DNA from: Fen-1077 sp964462865
GTDB lineage: Bacteria > Chloroflexota > Dehalococcoidia > Dehalococcoidales > RBG-16-60-22
Length of the DNA: 24,939 nucleotides
Assembly (NCBI GenBank): GCA_964462865.1
Contig: CAYWZO010000029.1
Location: forward strand, 1 to 24,939
Direction of reading: 5' to 3'
Shown one piece after another: positions 1-7,360 of this stretch (positions are counted from its first letter, which is position 1; each line of letters starts with the position of its first letter). The position numbers were made by a program, and so were the translations under genes. Below the pieces are notes generated by a model, which was given only the letters and a program-made list of their open reading frames with translations, made no database searches and was not told the DNA's origin.

Positions 1-1049
1 TCACCGGAAGGCGTGTATTTTTCCAGCGTGCCTTCGCGCCAGTAGGGAATCTCGTCCAGGGTAAGGCCCGCCGCCAGCTTGGCGGAGATGAGGGCGATGG
101 GGAAGCCGGTGGCCTTGGAGGCCAGCGCGGAGGAACGTGACGTCCTGGGGTTAATCTCGATGATGACCACGCGCCCTGTTTTCGGGTCGTGGGCAAACTG
201 GATATTGGTGCCGCCGATGACGCCTATCCTTTCGACAACCTTATAGGAATATTCCTGCAGGCGCTGCTGCAGCACCGGGTCGATGGTGAGCATGGGGGCC
301 GTGCAGAAGGAATCGCCCGTGTGGACGCCCATGGCGTCGACGTTCTCAATGAAACAGACCGTTATCATCTGGTTTTTATGGTCACGGATAACTTCCAGTT
401 CCAGTTCTTCCCAGCCTTCCACCGACTCTTCGATGAGCACCTGGCCGATGAGGCTGGCGCTGATACCCCTCCCGGCGATGAGGCGCAGTTCCTCGACGTT
501 ATAGACCAGCCCTCCCCCCGTCCCGCCCAGCGTGTAGGCCGGCCGGACCACCACCGGGTACCCCAGCTCCGCGGCGATGGCCTCGGCCTCCTCCACGCTC
601 TGCGCAATCTTGCTCCGGGGCATTTCGATGCCCAGTTCGTTCATTGTTTCCTTGAAGGCCAGCCTGTCCTCACCGCGCTTGATGGCATCCGGCTCGACCC
701 CGATTACCTTAACGTGGTATTTGTCCAGGGCGCCACACCGCGCCAGGCTGGCGCTCAAGTTCAGGCCGGTCTGGCCGCCGAGGTTGGGCAATATGGCGTC
801 CGGGTGTTCTTTCTCGATTATTTTTATCATCGTGTCCATATTGAGCGGTTCAATGTAGGTTACGTCAGCCATGCCGGGGTCGGTCATGATGGTGGCCGGA
901 TTGGAATTGACCAGCACAATCTGATAGCCGAGCGACCGCAGGGCTTTACAGGCCTGGGTGCCGGAATAATCGAACTCGCAGGCCTGGCCGATGACAATCG
1001 GCCCGGAGCCGATGATCATAACCTTCTTGATGTCGTTGCGTCTGGGCAT
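1..1049 (-). CDS. carB: Carbamoyl-phosphate synthase large subunit, N-terminal part (runs off the left edge)
   Basis: CarB makes carbamoyl phosphate from bicarbonate, ATP and ammonia delivered by CarA, for pyrimidine and arginine synthesis in the cytoplasm. Reading the minus strand from ATG at 1049, about 349 codons are open to the window edge. The protein begins MPRRNDIKKVMIIGSGPIVI and continues with the family blocks GQACEFDYSGTQACKALR, NSNPATIMTDP, PNLGGQTGLN, the ATP-grasp stretch RPAYTLGGTGGG and NPRTSRSSALASKATGFPIA. These are hallmarks of the first carboxyphosphate-forming domain. Full-length CarB is about 1,070 residues, so roughly two thirds lies outside. An AAGGAG Shine-Dalgarno sits before the ATG. 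No frameshift is seen, including in the G-run around 515. It is divergent from the glycan genes and functionally unrelated to them. Confidence 0.97.
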   Translation of the reverse strand, partial: MPRRNDIKKVMIIGSGPIVIGQACEFDYSGTQACKALRSLGYQIVLVNSNPATIMTDPGMADVTYIEPLNMDTMIKIIEKEHPDAILPNLGGQTGLNLSASLARCGALDKYHVKVIGVEPDAIKRGEDRLAFKETMNELGIEMPRSKIAQSVEEAEAIAAELGYPVVVRPAYTLGGTGGGLVYNVEELRLIAGRGISASLIGQVLIEESVEGWEELELEVIRDHKNQMITVCFIENVDAMGVHTGDSFCTAPMLTIDPVLQQRLQEYSYKVVERIGVIGGTNIQFAHDPKTGRVVIIEINPRTSRSSALASKATGFPIALISAKLAAGLTLDEIPYWREGTLEKYTPSG

Positions 1050-1084
1050 GATAGGTGACTCCTTTTCGCTGTTCTTGTCGCTCT

Positions 1085-1114
1085 AGTGTACCCTACGTGG
1101 CTGAAACGGCGCAA
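1085..1114 (-). promoter_or_regulatory. Possible promoter for carB
   Basis: On the minus strand TTGCGC (1109-1114) and TACACT (1085-1090) are separated by 18 bases, a weak sigma-70-like pair with 3 of 6 and 4 of 6 consensus matches, about 36 bases before the carB start. The rest of the 172-base divergent gap holds no recognisable small ORF, RNA or terminator hairpin. This is pattern matching only. Confidence 0.25.
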
Positions 1115-1170
1115 CCTGCCGGGCATCCGCCTCTTTAGCCAGTGTTTTCATGTCTGATTACCGCGTTATG

Positions 1171-1179
1171 TGGTAGAAT
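1171..1179 (+). promoter_or_regulatory. Possible extended -10 promoter for the glycan operon
   Basis: TGG followed by TAGAAT (1174-1179) matches an extended -10 element (TGn plus a hexamer with one mismatch), about 43 bases before the first glycan gene. No good -35 hexamer stands 17 bases upstream, which extended -10 promoters tolerate. The surrounding 1180-1215 stretch is AT-rich. This is the most likely place for the main operon promoter, but it is unproven. Confidence 0.35.
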
Positions 1180-1221
1180 ATTGGTATTTAAAAAGCGTAT
1201 AGTTTAGAAAAACACGGCCCG

Positions 1222-2394
1222 ATGAAAATACTCCAGGTTATCGATGACTTTTCTCCCGCCGCGGGCGGTTCCGCCGACGTCGCCAGGCATCTGGCAGCGG
1301 CGCTGGGCCAGCGCGGGCACGAAGTGACGCTGTACGCCGGAATTATCAGGCCGGCGCCGGGTCACGCTGACTCTTTTACCGGCGTTAAAATCTTCGCCGC
1401 CCGCAATTACATCAGCCTCGGCGGGAAACCGCTGCTCATGCCTGGGCTGCTGTCCCGCGTGAAAAGAGAGTCACAGCACTTTGATATCATCCACCTGCAT
1501 AACTACCCTACCGTGCCCAATATCATGGTTTGCCGCTATGCCCGGCGGTACGGCATCCCCTATGTTTTACAGGCCCACGGCTCGCTGGCCACCTATTTCC
1601 AGAAAGGAACGCTGAAAAGAATCTTCGATTTATTCTGGGGAAAAGAAATTTTAAGGGGCGCGGCCGGGGCTATCGCGGTGGCGCCGCCGGAGGCCGAGAC
1701 CTACCGCCGCATGGGGGTGGCTGGAGAAAAAATCGCCGTCGTCCCCAACGGCGTTGATAGCGCCGAGTTCGAGAACCTGCCCCCGCGCGGCGAGTTCCGG
1801 CAAAAATACGGACTGCAAAACCAAAAGGTAATTTTGTATCTCGGCAGAATCCACGCCACCAAGGGCCTGCACCTCCTGGCCGGGGCCGGCGCCGGGCTGC
1901 TCCGGCAACAGGGTGATATCCGCCTGGTCATCGCCGGACCGGATGACGGCTACCTGCCGGCCTTGAGGAAACTGGTACAAGCCCTGCAGATTGAAGAGAA
2001 AGTCCTCTTCACCGGCCCGCTTTACGGCCGGGACAAACTGTCGGCCCTGATAGACGCTGACGTCTCCGTCCTGCCCTCGTCTTACGAGATATTCGGCATC
2101 GCCGCCCTCGAGGCCTGTCTCTGCGGCACGCCGGTCATCGTCACCGACCGCTGCGGCATCGCCCCGGAAATCACCGGGGACATGGGGCAGGTCATCAGGT
2201 ATAATGAAAACGAACTGAAAGACGCCCTGCTCAAGGCCCTGGCCACCCCGGCCCCGGATGAGGACGGGAAAGCGAAGAGAAGGCAGGCGCTCCTGGCCAG
2301 GTTCTCCTGGCAGCGACTGGCGGAGCGAGTTGAAGAAATCTACCGCAGTATCCTGGCAGTCAACGGAATAAAGCACCAGCAGGAGAGGCCATAA
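1222..2394 (+). CDS. GT4-family glycosyltransferase
   Basis: Predicted cytoplasmic or membrane-associated GT-B glycosyltransferase of 390 residues that would transfer a nucleotide-activated sugar to a lipid-linked glycan. The N-terminal Rossmann domain starts MKILQVIDDFSPAAGGSADV, the typical GT4 opening with a glycine-rich loop (residues 15-17). The second domain has VVPNGVD (174-180), LGRIHATKGL (207-216) and the EX7E donor-site motif, E289 to E297 in EIFGIAALE. Length is normal for GT4. The start has no clear Shine-Dalgarno, but the N-terminus fits the family exactly. Its TAA overlaps the next ATG by one base, so it is coupled to the heptose genes. It may transfer heptose; donor and acceptor cannot be read from sequence. 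Confidence 0.9.
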   Translation: MKILQVIDDFSPAAGGSADVARHLAAALGQRGHEVTLYAGIIRPAPGHADSFTGVKIFAARNYISLGGKPLLMPGLLSRVKRESQHFDIIHLHNYPTVPNIMVCRYARRYGIPYVLQAHGSLATYFQKGTLKRIFDLFWGKEILRGAAGAIAVAPPEAETYRRMGVAGEKIAVVPNGVDSAEFENLPPRGEFRQKYGLQNQKVILYLGRIHATKGLHLLAGAGAGLLRQQGDIRLVIAGPDDGYLPALRKLVQALQIEEKVLFTGPLYGRDKLSALIDADVSVLPSSYEIFGIAALEACLCGTPVIVTDRCGIAPEITGDMGQVIRYNENELKDALLKALATPAPDEDGKAKRRQALLARFSWQRLAERVEEIYRSILAVNGIKHQQERP

Positions 2395-3095
2395 TGACCA
2401 TGCAGGTAGCGATTCTGGCCGGCGGCCTGGCCACGAGACTCAAACCCCTGACCGATGAGTTACCCAAGTCGCTGGTGACAATTGAAGGCAGGACTTTCCT
2501 GGAATACCAGCTGGAATTCCTCAAGGCCGGAGGCGTCACTAACATCGTCTTATGCATCGGCTACCTTGGCGAGCAGATTGAGCGCTACTGCGGCGACGGC
2601 AGCAGGTTCGGCGTGAATATAAAATACAGCCATGAAGGCACTACTCTCCTCGGGACCGCCGGCGCCCTGAAAAAGGCCGAAAACCTGCTCGAGGACGAGT
2701 TCTTCGTCATGTACGGCGATTCCTACCTTTTCCTTGATTTCACTACCCTGATGTGTTATTTTAAAAACCAGAACAAGCTGGCACTTATGACCGTTTACAG
2801 AAACCGGGGCCGCTACGATAAAAGCAACACCATGGTCGCGGGGAACCTGGTCCGGCGGTACAGCAAGCAGGCCGCGACCGGGGCCATGGAATACATCGAC
2901 TACGGGGCGAATATCCTGCGGAAGCCGGCCCTGGAACCGGTACCGGCGGCACGTCCCTGTTCCCTTGAAGCACTATTTACGGCACTGATCGAGCGGGAAG
3001 AACTGCTGGCCTACGAGGTCAAAGAGCGTTTCTACCAGATTGGCTCGCCGGAAGGGCTGGCGGAGTTCCGCCGGTATATTTCCCGGTCAAGGTAA
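2394..3095 (+). CDS. hddC: Sugar-phosphate nucleotidyltransferase, HddC-like (heptose-1-phosphate guanylyltransferase)
   Basis: 233-residue nucleotidyltransferase. The N-terminal signature LAGGLATRLKPLT (8-20) followed by K25 in LPKSL is the NTP-binding loop of the NTP_transferase family; GTAGAL (87-92) and GDS (108-110) are the base- and metal-binding regions. The family includes RmlA, RfbF and HddC. The compact size without a C-terminal beta-helix, and the position directly before HddA-, GmhA- and GmhB-like genes, argue for HddC, which would form GDP-D-glycero-alpha-D-manno-heptose from the 1-phosphate and GTP. Nucleotide preference is inferred from context, not visible in the residues. AGGAG precedes the start; a second ATG lies two codons downstream. 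Spacing to the next gene is 4 bases. Confidence 0.8.
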   Translation: MTMQVAILAGGLATRLKPLTDELPKSLVTIEGRTFLEYQLEFLKAGGVTNIVLCIGYLGEQIERYCGDGSRFGVNIKYSHEGTTLLGTAGALKKAENLLEDEFFVMYGDSYLFLDFTTLMCYFKNQNKLALMTVYRNRGRYDKSNTMVAGNLVRRYSKQAATGAMEYIDYGANILRKPALEPVPAARPCSLEALFTALIEREELLAYEVKERFYQIGSPEGLAEFRRYISRSR

Positions 3096-3099
3096 TGGC

Positions 3100-4095
3100 A
3101 TGATAATCTCCAGAGCGCCGGTAAGAATAACCCTGGGCGGCGGCGGGACCGACCTGAAGTCCTACTATGCCCATTGGGGCGGCTTTCTCATTGCCGCCGC
3201 CATCGATAGATACGTCTTTATCTCGGCCAACAAGAGGTTCTACCCCAGCACCCGTTTAAGCTATTCCGAGACCGAGATTGTGGACGACGTCTCCAAGATA
3301 AAACACCGCATCTTCCGGGAGGCGCTCAAGGCGCTGCAAATCGAAGGCGGCATCGAGCTCGTCTCCATCGCCGATGTACCGTCCAACTGCGGCCTGGGCA
3401 CGTCCTCCTCGTTTACCGTCTCCCTGCTCAACGCCCTGCACGCCTACAAGCGGGAATTCGTCACGCAGCGGCAGCTGGCCGAGGAAGCCTGCCATATCGA
3501 GATAGAGGTACTGGGCGAGCCTATCGGCAAGCAGGACCAGTACCTGACTGCCTTCGGGGGCATCACCTGCCTCACCTTTGAAAAGAACGGTGATGTCCAG
3601 GTCGAGCCCCTGCATGTCTCCGAGGACACCATCGACCAGCTGGAAAGCAACCTGCTGCTTTTCTATACGGGCATCGAGCGGAGCGCCTCGGCGATACTGC
3701 GCGACCAGAATGTGAAGAGCCAGCAGGACGACCCGGCCATGATTGACAACCTCACCCGGATTAAACAGATAGCGCTGGACACGAAAAAGGTGCTGGAAAA
3801 AGGCGACCTCGATGAGTTCGGCCGGCTGCTCGATGTCCACTGGCAGACCAAGAAAAAACGCTCGCGGAACATCACCGACACCTTCCTCGATGAATGCTAC
3901 GCGACCGCTCTGAAGCACGGCGCCATCGGCGGGAAAATCATGGGGGCCGGCGGCGGCGGCTTTTTCATGTTCTACTGCCGCAACAGCGACCATCCCGCCC
4001 TGTCTCAAGCGATGAAAAAGATGGGGCTCTCGCCGATGAAATTCCATTTCGACTTCGAGGGCGCCAAGATACTGGTCAACATGAAAAGATTTTAA
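3100..4095 (+). CDS. hddA: GHMP kinase, D-glycero-D-manno-heptose 7-phosphate kinase-like (HddA)
   Basis: 331-residue GHMP-family small-molecule kinase. Residues 1-20 (MIISRAPVRITLGGGGTDLK) form the HddA/FkpA-type substrate-binding start; PSNCGLGTSSS (94-104) is the ATP-binding GHMP motif 2; KIMGAGGGGF (279-288) is the glycine-rich motif 3. HddA phosphorylates D-glycero-D-manno-heptose 7-phosphate at the anomeric position to the alpha-1,7-bisphosphate, the branch leading to GDP-heptose. I chose ATG 3100, 4 bases after the previous stop. An in-frame ATG at 3040 would overlap the previous gene by 56 bases and add residues unlike the family. Other GHMP kinases share the fold, but the neighbours make the heptose role likely. 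Confidence 0.88.
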   Translation: MIISRAPVRITLGGGGTDLKSYYAHWGGFLIAAAIDRYVFISANKRFYPSTRLSYSETEIVDDVSKIKHRIFREALKALQIEGGIELVSIADVPSNCGLGTSSSFTVSLLNALHAYKREFVTQRQLAEEACHIEIEVLGEPIGKQDQYLTAFGGITCLTFEKNGDVQVEPLHVSEDTIDQLESNLLLFYTGIERSASAILRDQNVKSQQDDPAMIDNLTRIKQIALDTKKVLEKGDLDEFGRLLDVHWQTKKKRSRNITDTFLDECYATALKHGAIGGKIMGAGGGGFFMFYCRNSDHPALSQAMKKMGLSPMKFHFDFEGAKILVNMKRF

Positions 4096-4099
4096 GGAG
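4094..4099 (+). promoter_or_regulatory. Ribosome binding site fixing a TTG start
   Basis: AAGGAG overlaps the stop codon of the HddA-like gene and lies 6 bases before TTG 4106. There is no ATG or GTG at a suitable distance, so the isomerase gene starts with TTG. Confidence 0.8.
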
Positions 4100-4105
4100 C
4101 TGGAA

Positions 4106-4723
4106 TTGGATACCAGGAAGTTCATCCGGAATTACCTGTCCGATATGAAAAACGTCATCGATGATATTTCCGCCGAGGACATCGATAAAGCGGTGGGGAT
4201 ACTCTTCGAAGCCTGGCAACGGGGCAGCACCGTCTACACCTGCGGTAACGGCGGCTCGGCCTCCACGGCCACCCACTTCGTCTGCGACCTGGCCAAGACG
4301 ACCATCGTCGAAGGCAAGCCGCGGTTCCGGGCCTTCTGCCTGAATGACAATATCCCGCTGGTCAGCGCCCTGGTCAACGATAACGGGTTCGACAATATCT
4401 ATTACGAGCAGCTCCAGGGGACTTTCCGCAAGGGCGACGTCCTCATCTGCATCAGCGTCCACGGCGGCGTCGGCGCCGATAAGGCCGGGCTGTGGTCACA
4501 GAACCTGATTAAAGCGATGCAATATGCCAAGGACAGGGGCGGCAAGACCATCGGCCTGGCCGGCTTTGACGGCGGGCTGATGAAACAGATTGCCGACGCC
4601 TGCATCGTCACCCCGGTCAATTCGACACCCCACACGGAGTCCCTCCACCTGGCTCTGGAGCACCTTATCTGCCAGTGCCTCAAGCAGAGGATAATGGAGC
4701 ATGGAGAAAGCGATATTTCTTGA
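4106..4723 (+). CDS. gmhA: SIS-domain isomerase, GmhA-like (sedoheptulose 7-phosphate isomerase)
   Basis: 205 residues, one SIS domain. GmhA converts sedoheptulose 7-phosphate to D-glycero-D-manno-heptose 7-phosphate in the cytoplasm. TCGNGGSAS (45-53) with H57 matches the GmhA block CGNGGSA...H, and a C-terminal helix carries H181 and H186. The match is not perfect: where canonical GmhA has the phosphate-binding serines in SGNS, this protein reads SVHGGVGADKAG (117-128), and the likely metal ligands Glu and Gln of E. coli GmhA appear as D61 and E178. It is therefore a divergent GmhA relative or a related ketose-phosphate isomerase; the operon supports GmhA function. TTG start with a strong Shine-Dalgarno. 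Its 3' end overlaps gmhB by 23 bases. Confidence 0.82.
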   Translation: MDTRKFIRNYLSDMKNVIDDISAEDIDKAVGILFEAWQRGSTVYTCGNGGSASTATHFVCDLAKTTIVEGKPRFRAFCLNDNIPLVSALVNDNGFDNIYYEQLQGTFRKGDVLICISVHGGVGADKAGLWSQNLIKAMQYAKDRGGKTIGLAGFDGGLMKQIADACIVTPVNSTPHTESLHLALEHLICQCLKQRIMEHGESDIS

Positions 4724-5339
4724 CCGCGACGGCGTGGTCAACGAAATGGTTTATTACCCGGAGCACGGGATACTGGATTCCCCTTTTGTCGCGGCGCAGT
4801 TCCGGCTACTGCCCAATGTACCGGAGGCGATTAAAAAGTTCCGCGATGCAGGCTTTAAGGTAATTATCGTTTCCAATCAGCCGGGCATCGCCAAGGGGTA
4901 CCTCTCCGAAGCCACCTTCGAAGAGATAAGATATAAAATGCACACCGCCCTGGAAGCGGAAGGCGCCGGCCTGGACGGCGAGTTCTACTGCCTGCATCAC
5001 CCCCGGGCCAGGGTCGCCCGGCTGAAAGTTGAATGCGACTGCCGGAAACCCGGCCCCGGTCTCCTGCTCCAGGCGGCGGAAGCGATGGATATCGACCTCG
5101 GCAGCTCCTGGATGGTCGGCGACGGGCTGACCGACATCGAGGCGGGCAAGCGGGCGGGCTGCCGGACCGTCCTGATAGGTAAAATGAAATGCGAACTCTG
5201 CCACCTGATGGATGAAACGGGCGCCCGGCCAGACTTCGTGGTTGCCGACCTGCTGGAAGCCGCCCGCATCGTCGGCGGCGGAGACACGGGCCGGCTGCCG
5301 GCCGGTGCCGGTGAGAAATCGAAGCCGGGTAAAAAATAA
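4701..5339 (+). CDS. gmhB: D-glycero-D-manno-heptose 1,7-bisphosphate 7-phosphatase (HAD family)
   Basis: 212-residue HAD phosphatase that removes the 7-phosphate from heptose 1,7-bisphosphate, leaving the 1-phosphate for HddC. FLDRDGVVN (6-14) supplies the nucleophile D8 and acid/base D10; SNQPGIAKG (58-66) is motif II; K116 is the likely motif III lysine; GDGLTDIEAG (140-149) is motif IV. The zinc loop typical of GmhB is complete: C97, H99, C112 and C114. This separates it from histidinol phosphatases with less certainty, but context settles the choice. About 15 residues at the C-terminus (GRLPAGAGEKSKPGKK) look like a basic disordered tail. The start overlaps the isomerase gene by 23 bases, suggesting translational coupling. 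Confidence 0.9.
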   Translation: MEKAIFLDRDGVVNEMVYYPEHGILDSPFVAAQFRLLPNVPEAIKKFRDAGFKVIIVSNQPGIAKGYLSEATFEEIRYKMHTALEAEGAGLDGEFYCLHHPRARVARLKVECDCRKPGPGLLLQAAEAMDIDLGSSWMVGDGLTDIEAGKRAGCRTVLIGKMKCELCHLMDETGARPDFVVADLLEAARIVGGGDTGRLPAGAGEKSKPGKK

Positions 5340-5354
5340 CAAACGGAGCGGGTT

Positions 5355-6035
5355 ATGGAAATTTTCATTGATTCGGCCAACGTTAAGGAAATCGAGAAAT
5401 GGGTGAAGATGGGCATTGCCGACGGCGTGACTACCAACCCGTCGATAATGTACAAGGACGGCGTTTACGAAGTGGAAAAAGGGGCGAAGAAGATTGCGGC
5501 GCTCATCAAGCCGCGCCCTTTAAGCGTCGAGGTCACCACCAATGACCTCGACGAGATGCTGGCGCAGGCCAGAAAGTTCGCCGCCTGGGCGCCGAACATC
5601 GTCATTAAAATCCCCCAGATTAACCAGGACGGCGTCCCCTGCTACGGCGTCATCAGCGAGCTGGAAAAAGCCGGTATTAAAGTCAATGCCACGGTGGCGC
5701 TCTCCTTCGGGCAGGTGGTACTGGCGGCCAAGGCCGGGGCTACCTATATCAGCATCTTCGCCGGCCGCGTCGCCGACGAAGGCGGCGACGCCCCGGAGCT
5801 CATCGCCCGGGCCACCGGCTGGCTGGAGCGCTGGAACTATAAAAGCAAGATAATCGTCGGCAGCATCCGGTCGGTCATCGATATTCAGGACGCGGCGCTG
5901 GCCGGGGCCCACGTCATCACCGTCCCGCCCGAGTTCCTCGCCCGGATGGCCGACCACAAATATACCCGCGAGACGGTCAGGCAGTTCGTCAACGACGCGC
6001 AGCGGTCATTGCAGATGATGAAAAAAGGCGGTTAA
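5355..6035 (+). CDS. Small transaldolase / fructose-6-phosphate aldolase family (TalC-like)
   Basis: 226-residue class I aldolase of the short transaldolase subfamily. MEIFIDSANVKEIEKW opens the barrel; DGVTTNPS (23-30) and IVIKIP with Schiff-base lysine K85 are diagnostic; GAHVITVPP (184-192) closes the phosphate site. Transaldolase exchanges dihydroxyacetone units between fructose 6-phosphate and erythrose 4-phosphate or glyceraldehyde 3-phosphate, forming sedoheptulose 7-phosphate, the GmhA substrate. At the usual SPFVGR site the protein reads SIFAGRVADEGGD (133-145), so it belongs to a divergent clade whose reaction I cannot fix. It lies 15 bases after gmhB with its own GGAG and has the same base composition as the operon. 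Supplying precursor to the heptose pathway is an inference from position. Confidence 0.85.
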   Translation: MEIFIDSANVKEIEKWVKMGIADGVTTNPSIMYKDGVYEVEKGAKKIAALIKPRPLSVEVTTNDLDEMLAQARKFAAWAPNIVIKIPQINQDGVPCYGVISELEKAGIKVNATVALSFGQVVLAAKAGATYISIFAGRVADEGGDAPELIARATGWLERWNYKSKIIVGSIRSVIDIQDAALAGAHVITVPPEFLARMADHKYTRETVRQFVNDAQRSLQMMKKGG

Positions 6036-6039
6036 AGGA
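6034..6039 (+). promoter_or_regulatory. Ribosome binding site fixing a TTG start
   Basis: AAAGGA overlaps the transaldolase stop codon and stands 7 bases before TTG 6047. The resulting N-terminus, MAKILFVPSVGRG, is a normal beta-strand and loop start for a GT-B protein. Confidence 0.75.
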
Positions 6040-6046
6040 CTGATTT

Positions 6047-7300
6047 TTGGCTAAAATTCTATTCGTCCCCTCGGTGGGGCGGGGCATCATCCAGTTCAAG
6101 CTGATTCTGGAGGAATTGAACCGGGATGGGAACCATACCGTCACCACCCTTGCCCTGGACCGGAGCCGGGCCGCCGCGCTGGAAAAAGAGGGGTTCCGCC
6201 CCAGCGAAATCGCCGATTATCACACCAAAAACATGCTCAAGATTATCCGGGCGGAAAAACCGGATATCCTGGTTACCGATTTCGGCACCTCTCCCACCAT
6301 CAACCTGATACACGCCGCCAATTACCGCGGTATTCCTTCCCTGATGATTGATTGCGGTATAAAATCTGACAGCGCCCCGATTGTCCGGGCACAGCAGAAG
6401 CGCTGGTTAAATAAATTCGGGGCATGGTTTAAAAACCCGGAGAAATTCCAGTCTTTCCCCTATTCCCTGGCCACCCTTCCTGCTCTGGGCCACCCCTGGC
6501 AGCTCCCGCTCAAGCTGGCCAGGGTTATACTCGGTTTTTTTCAGGGTTTACCAGGCTACGTCGAAGGTATGAACATGGCGGTCCTTAGCCCGGCCGCCAG
6601 AGATTGGTTTATCCGCGAAGGCTTCCCGCCCGGGCGCCTTTTCGTCATCGGCCAGCCGCGGTTCGACCTGATTCTGAAGCAGCGGTTCGACCGGGCGAAG
6701 CTCATGAAGGAGCTCGGCATCCCCGATGATACAGGCATCATCGTCCTGGCCACCCAGCCCATGGTGGAGGCCTTTCTCTGGGCGGAAAGGGAGCGGCGGA
6801 AGTTCATCGAAACGGTTGCCGGGGCGATGCCGGACTTCCCCGAAAAGAGGCTGGTGATAAAGCTCCACCCCGACGAAGATGAGGCCATTTACCGGCGGCT
6901 ACTGCACGATATGGGGGACGATAAAATCGTGGTCTGCCGGGACACCGATACTTATGAACTGCTCCATGCCTGCGACCTGCTTATTACCGTTTATTCCACC
7001 GTGGCTATCGAAGCCATGCTCTTCAACAAACCCGTTATCACGGTGAACCTGTTCAGTAAGGCGGATATTTTCCCTTACGCCCGGAGCGGCGCGGCCCTCG
7101 GCGTTTACCGGGCGGAGGAGCTTGTCCCCGCCATCCGGAAGGCCCTGTACGATGCCGCTACCAGGGAGGAACTGGCCCGAAAGAGCCGGGAATTCACCGG
7201 CGAGCAAATCTATAAGCCGGACGGCCAGGCCTCAAAAAGGGGGGCCGAGCTTGTGCGGCAGCTAATCAGGGAAGCCGCCGGAAGGAGAAAAATTGTATAA
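6047..7300 (+). CDS. GT-B-fold glycosyl/glycerophosphotransferase-like protein
   Basis: 417 residues, no clear signal peptide. The N-terminal half begins MAKILFVPSVGRGIIQFKLI. The C-terminal half has VIKLHPDEDE (around 274-283) and a conserved block DLLITVYSTVAIEAMLFNKPV (around 307-327) in which a small or hydroxyl residue and a Glu precede a proline-turn. That pattern is shared by CDP-glycerol glycerophosphotransferases, UDP-GlcNAc 2-epimerases and capsule-type GT-B transferases. It probably adds a sugar or polyol phosphate to the growing glycan on the cytoplasmic face. Which of these it does cannot be decided from the sequence. It follows the transaldolase by 11 bases and is the last gene before a 60-base gap with an inverted repeat, so it may end a sub-operon. 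Confidence 0.65.
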   Translation: MAKILFVPSVGRGIIQFKLILEELNRDGNHTVTTLALDRSRAAALEKEGFRPSEIADYHTKNMLKIIRAEKPDILVTDFGTSPTINLIHAANYRGIPSLMIDCGIKSDSAPIVRAQQKRWLNKFGAWFKNPEKFQSFPYSLATLPALGHPWQLPLKLARVILGFFQGLPGYVEGMNMAVLSPAARDWFIREGFPPGRLFVIGQPRFDLILKQRFDRAKLMKELGIPDDTGIIVLATQPMVEAFLWAERERRKFIETVAGAMPDFPEKRLVIKLHPDEDEAIYRRLLHDMGDDKIVVCRDTDTYELLHACDLLITVYSTVAIEAMLFNKPVITVNLFSKADIFPYARSGAALGVYRAEELVPAIRKALYDAATREELARKSREFTGEQIYKPDGQASKRGAELVRQLIREAAGRRKIV

Positions 7301-7301
7301 T
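7296..7301 (+). promoter_or_regulatory. Perfect -10 hexamer overlapping a stop codon, possible internal promoter
   Basis: TATAAT stands at the very end of the preceding gene, about 60 bases before the flippase gene, in a GC-rich region where such a hexamer is uncommon. There is no convincing -35 element 16-18 bases upstream. If active, its transcript would begin at or just inside the inverted repeat at 7306-7336. Confidence 0.25.
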
Positions 7302-7305
7302 AGCA

Positions 7306-7336
7306 CCGGGTGCACCAAAGCACCAGGAACACCCGG
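7306..7336 (+). repeat. Inverted repeat in the 60-base gap, two alternative hairpins
   Basis: CCGGGTG (7306-7312) is perfectly complementary to CACCCGG (7330-7336), a 7-bp stem with a 17-base loop. A second stem, GGTGC (7309-7313) with GCACC (7320-7324), uses part of the same left arm, so the two cannot form together. No T-run follows, so it is not an intrinsic terminator. It sits 24 bases before the flippase start codon, whose Shine-Dalgarno AAGGGGG (7348-7354) remains outside both stems. It may be a processing or regulatory element, or chance. Confidence 0.5.
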
Positions 7337-7360
7337 GAATAGTACTGAAGGGGGAAAGAC

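Noticed and set aside
505..530. A possible frameshift in carB at a run of G/C near position 515
   Set aside because: Reverse-complement translation reads through the ATP-grasp motif TLGGTGGGLVYN in frame, so the run is correct.
189..1058. A long plus-strand reading frame of 289 codons over carB
   Set aside because: It is antisense to carB, whose minus-strand translation matches the family throughout. The plus-strand product has no recognisable motif.
1651..2376. A 241-codon minus-strand reading frame
   Set aside because: It is the shadow of the GT4 gene, whose motifs and coupling to the next gene are clear. High GC makes long antisense frames common.
3256..4125. A 289-codon minus-strand reading frame over the GHMP kinase
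   Set aside because: It is antisense to a gene with intact GHMP motifs, and the translation has no family features.
7306..7336. The inverted repeat as an intrinsic terminator
   Set aside because: No T-run follows the stem, and the downstream gene is closely spaced in the same direction.
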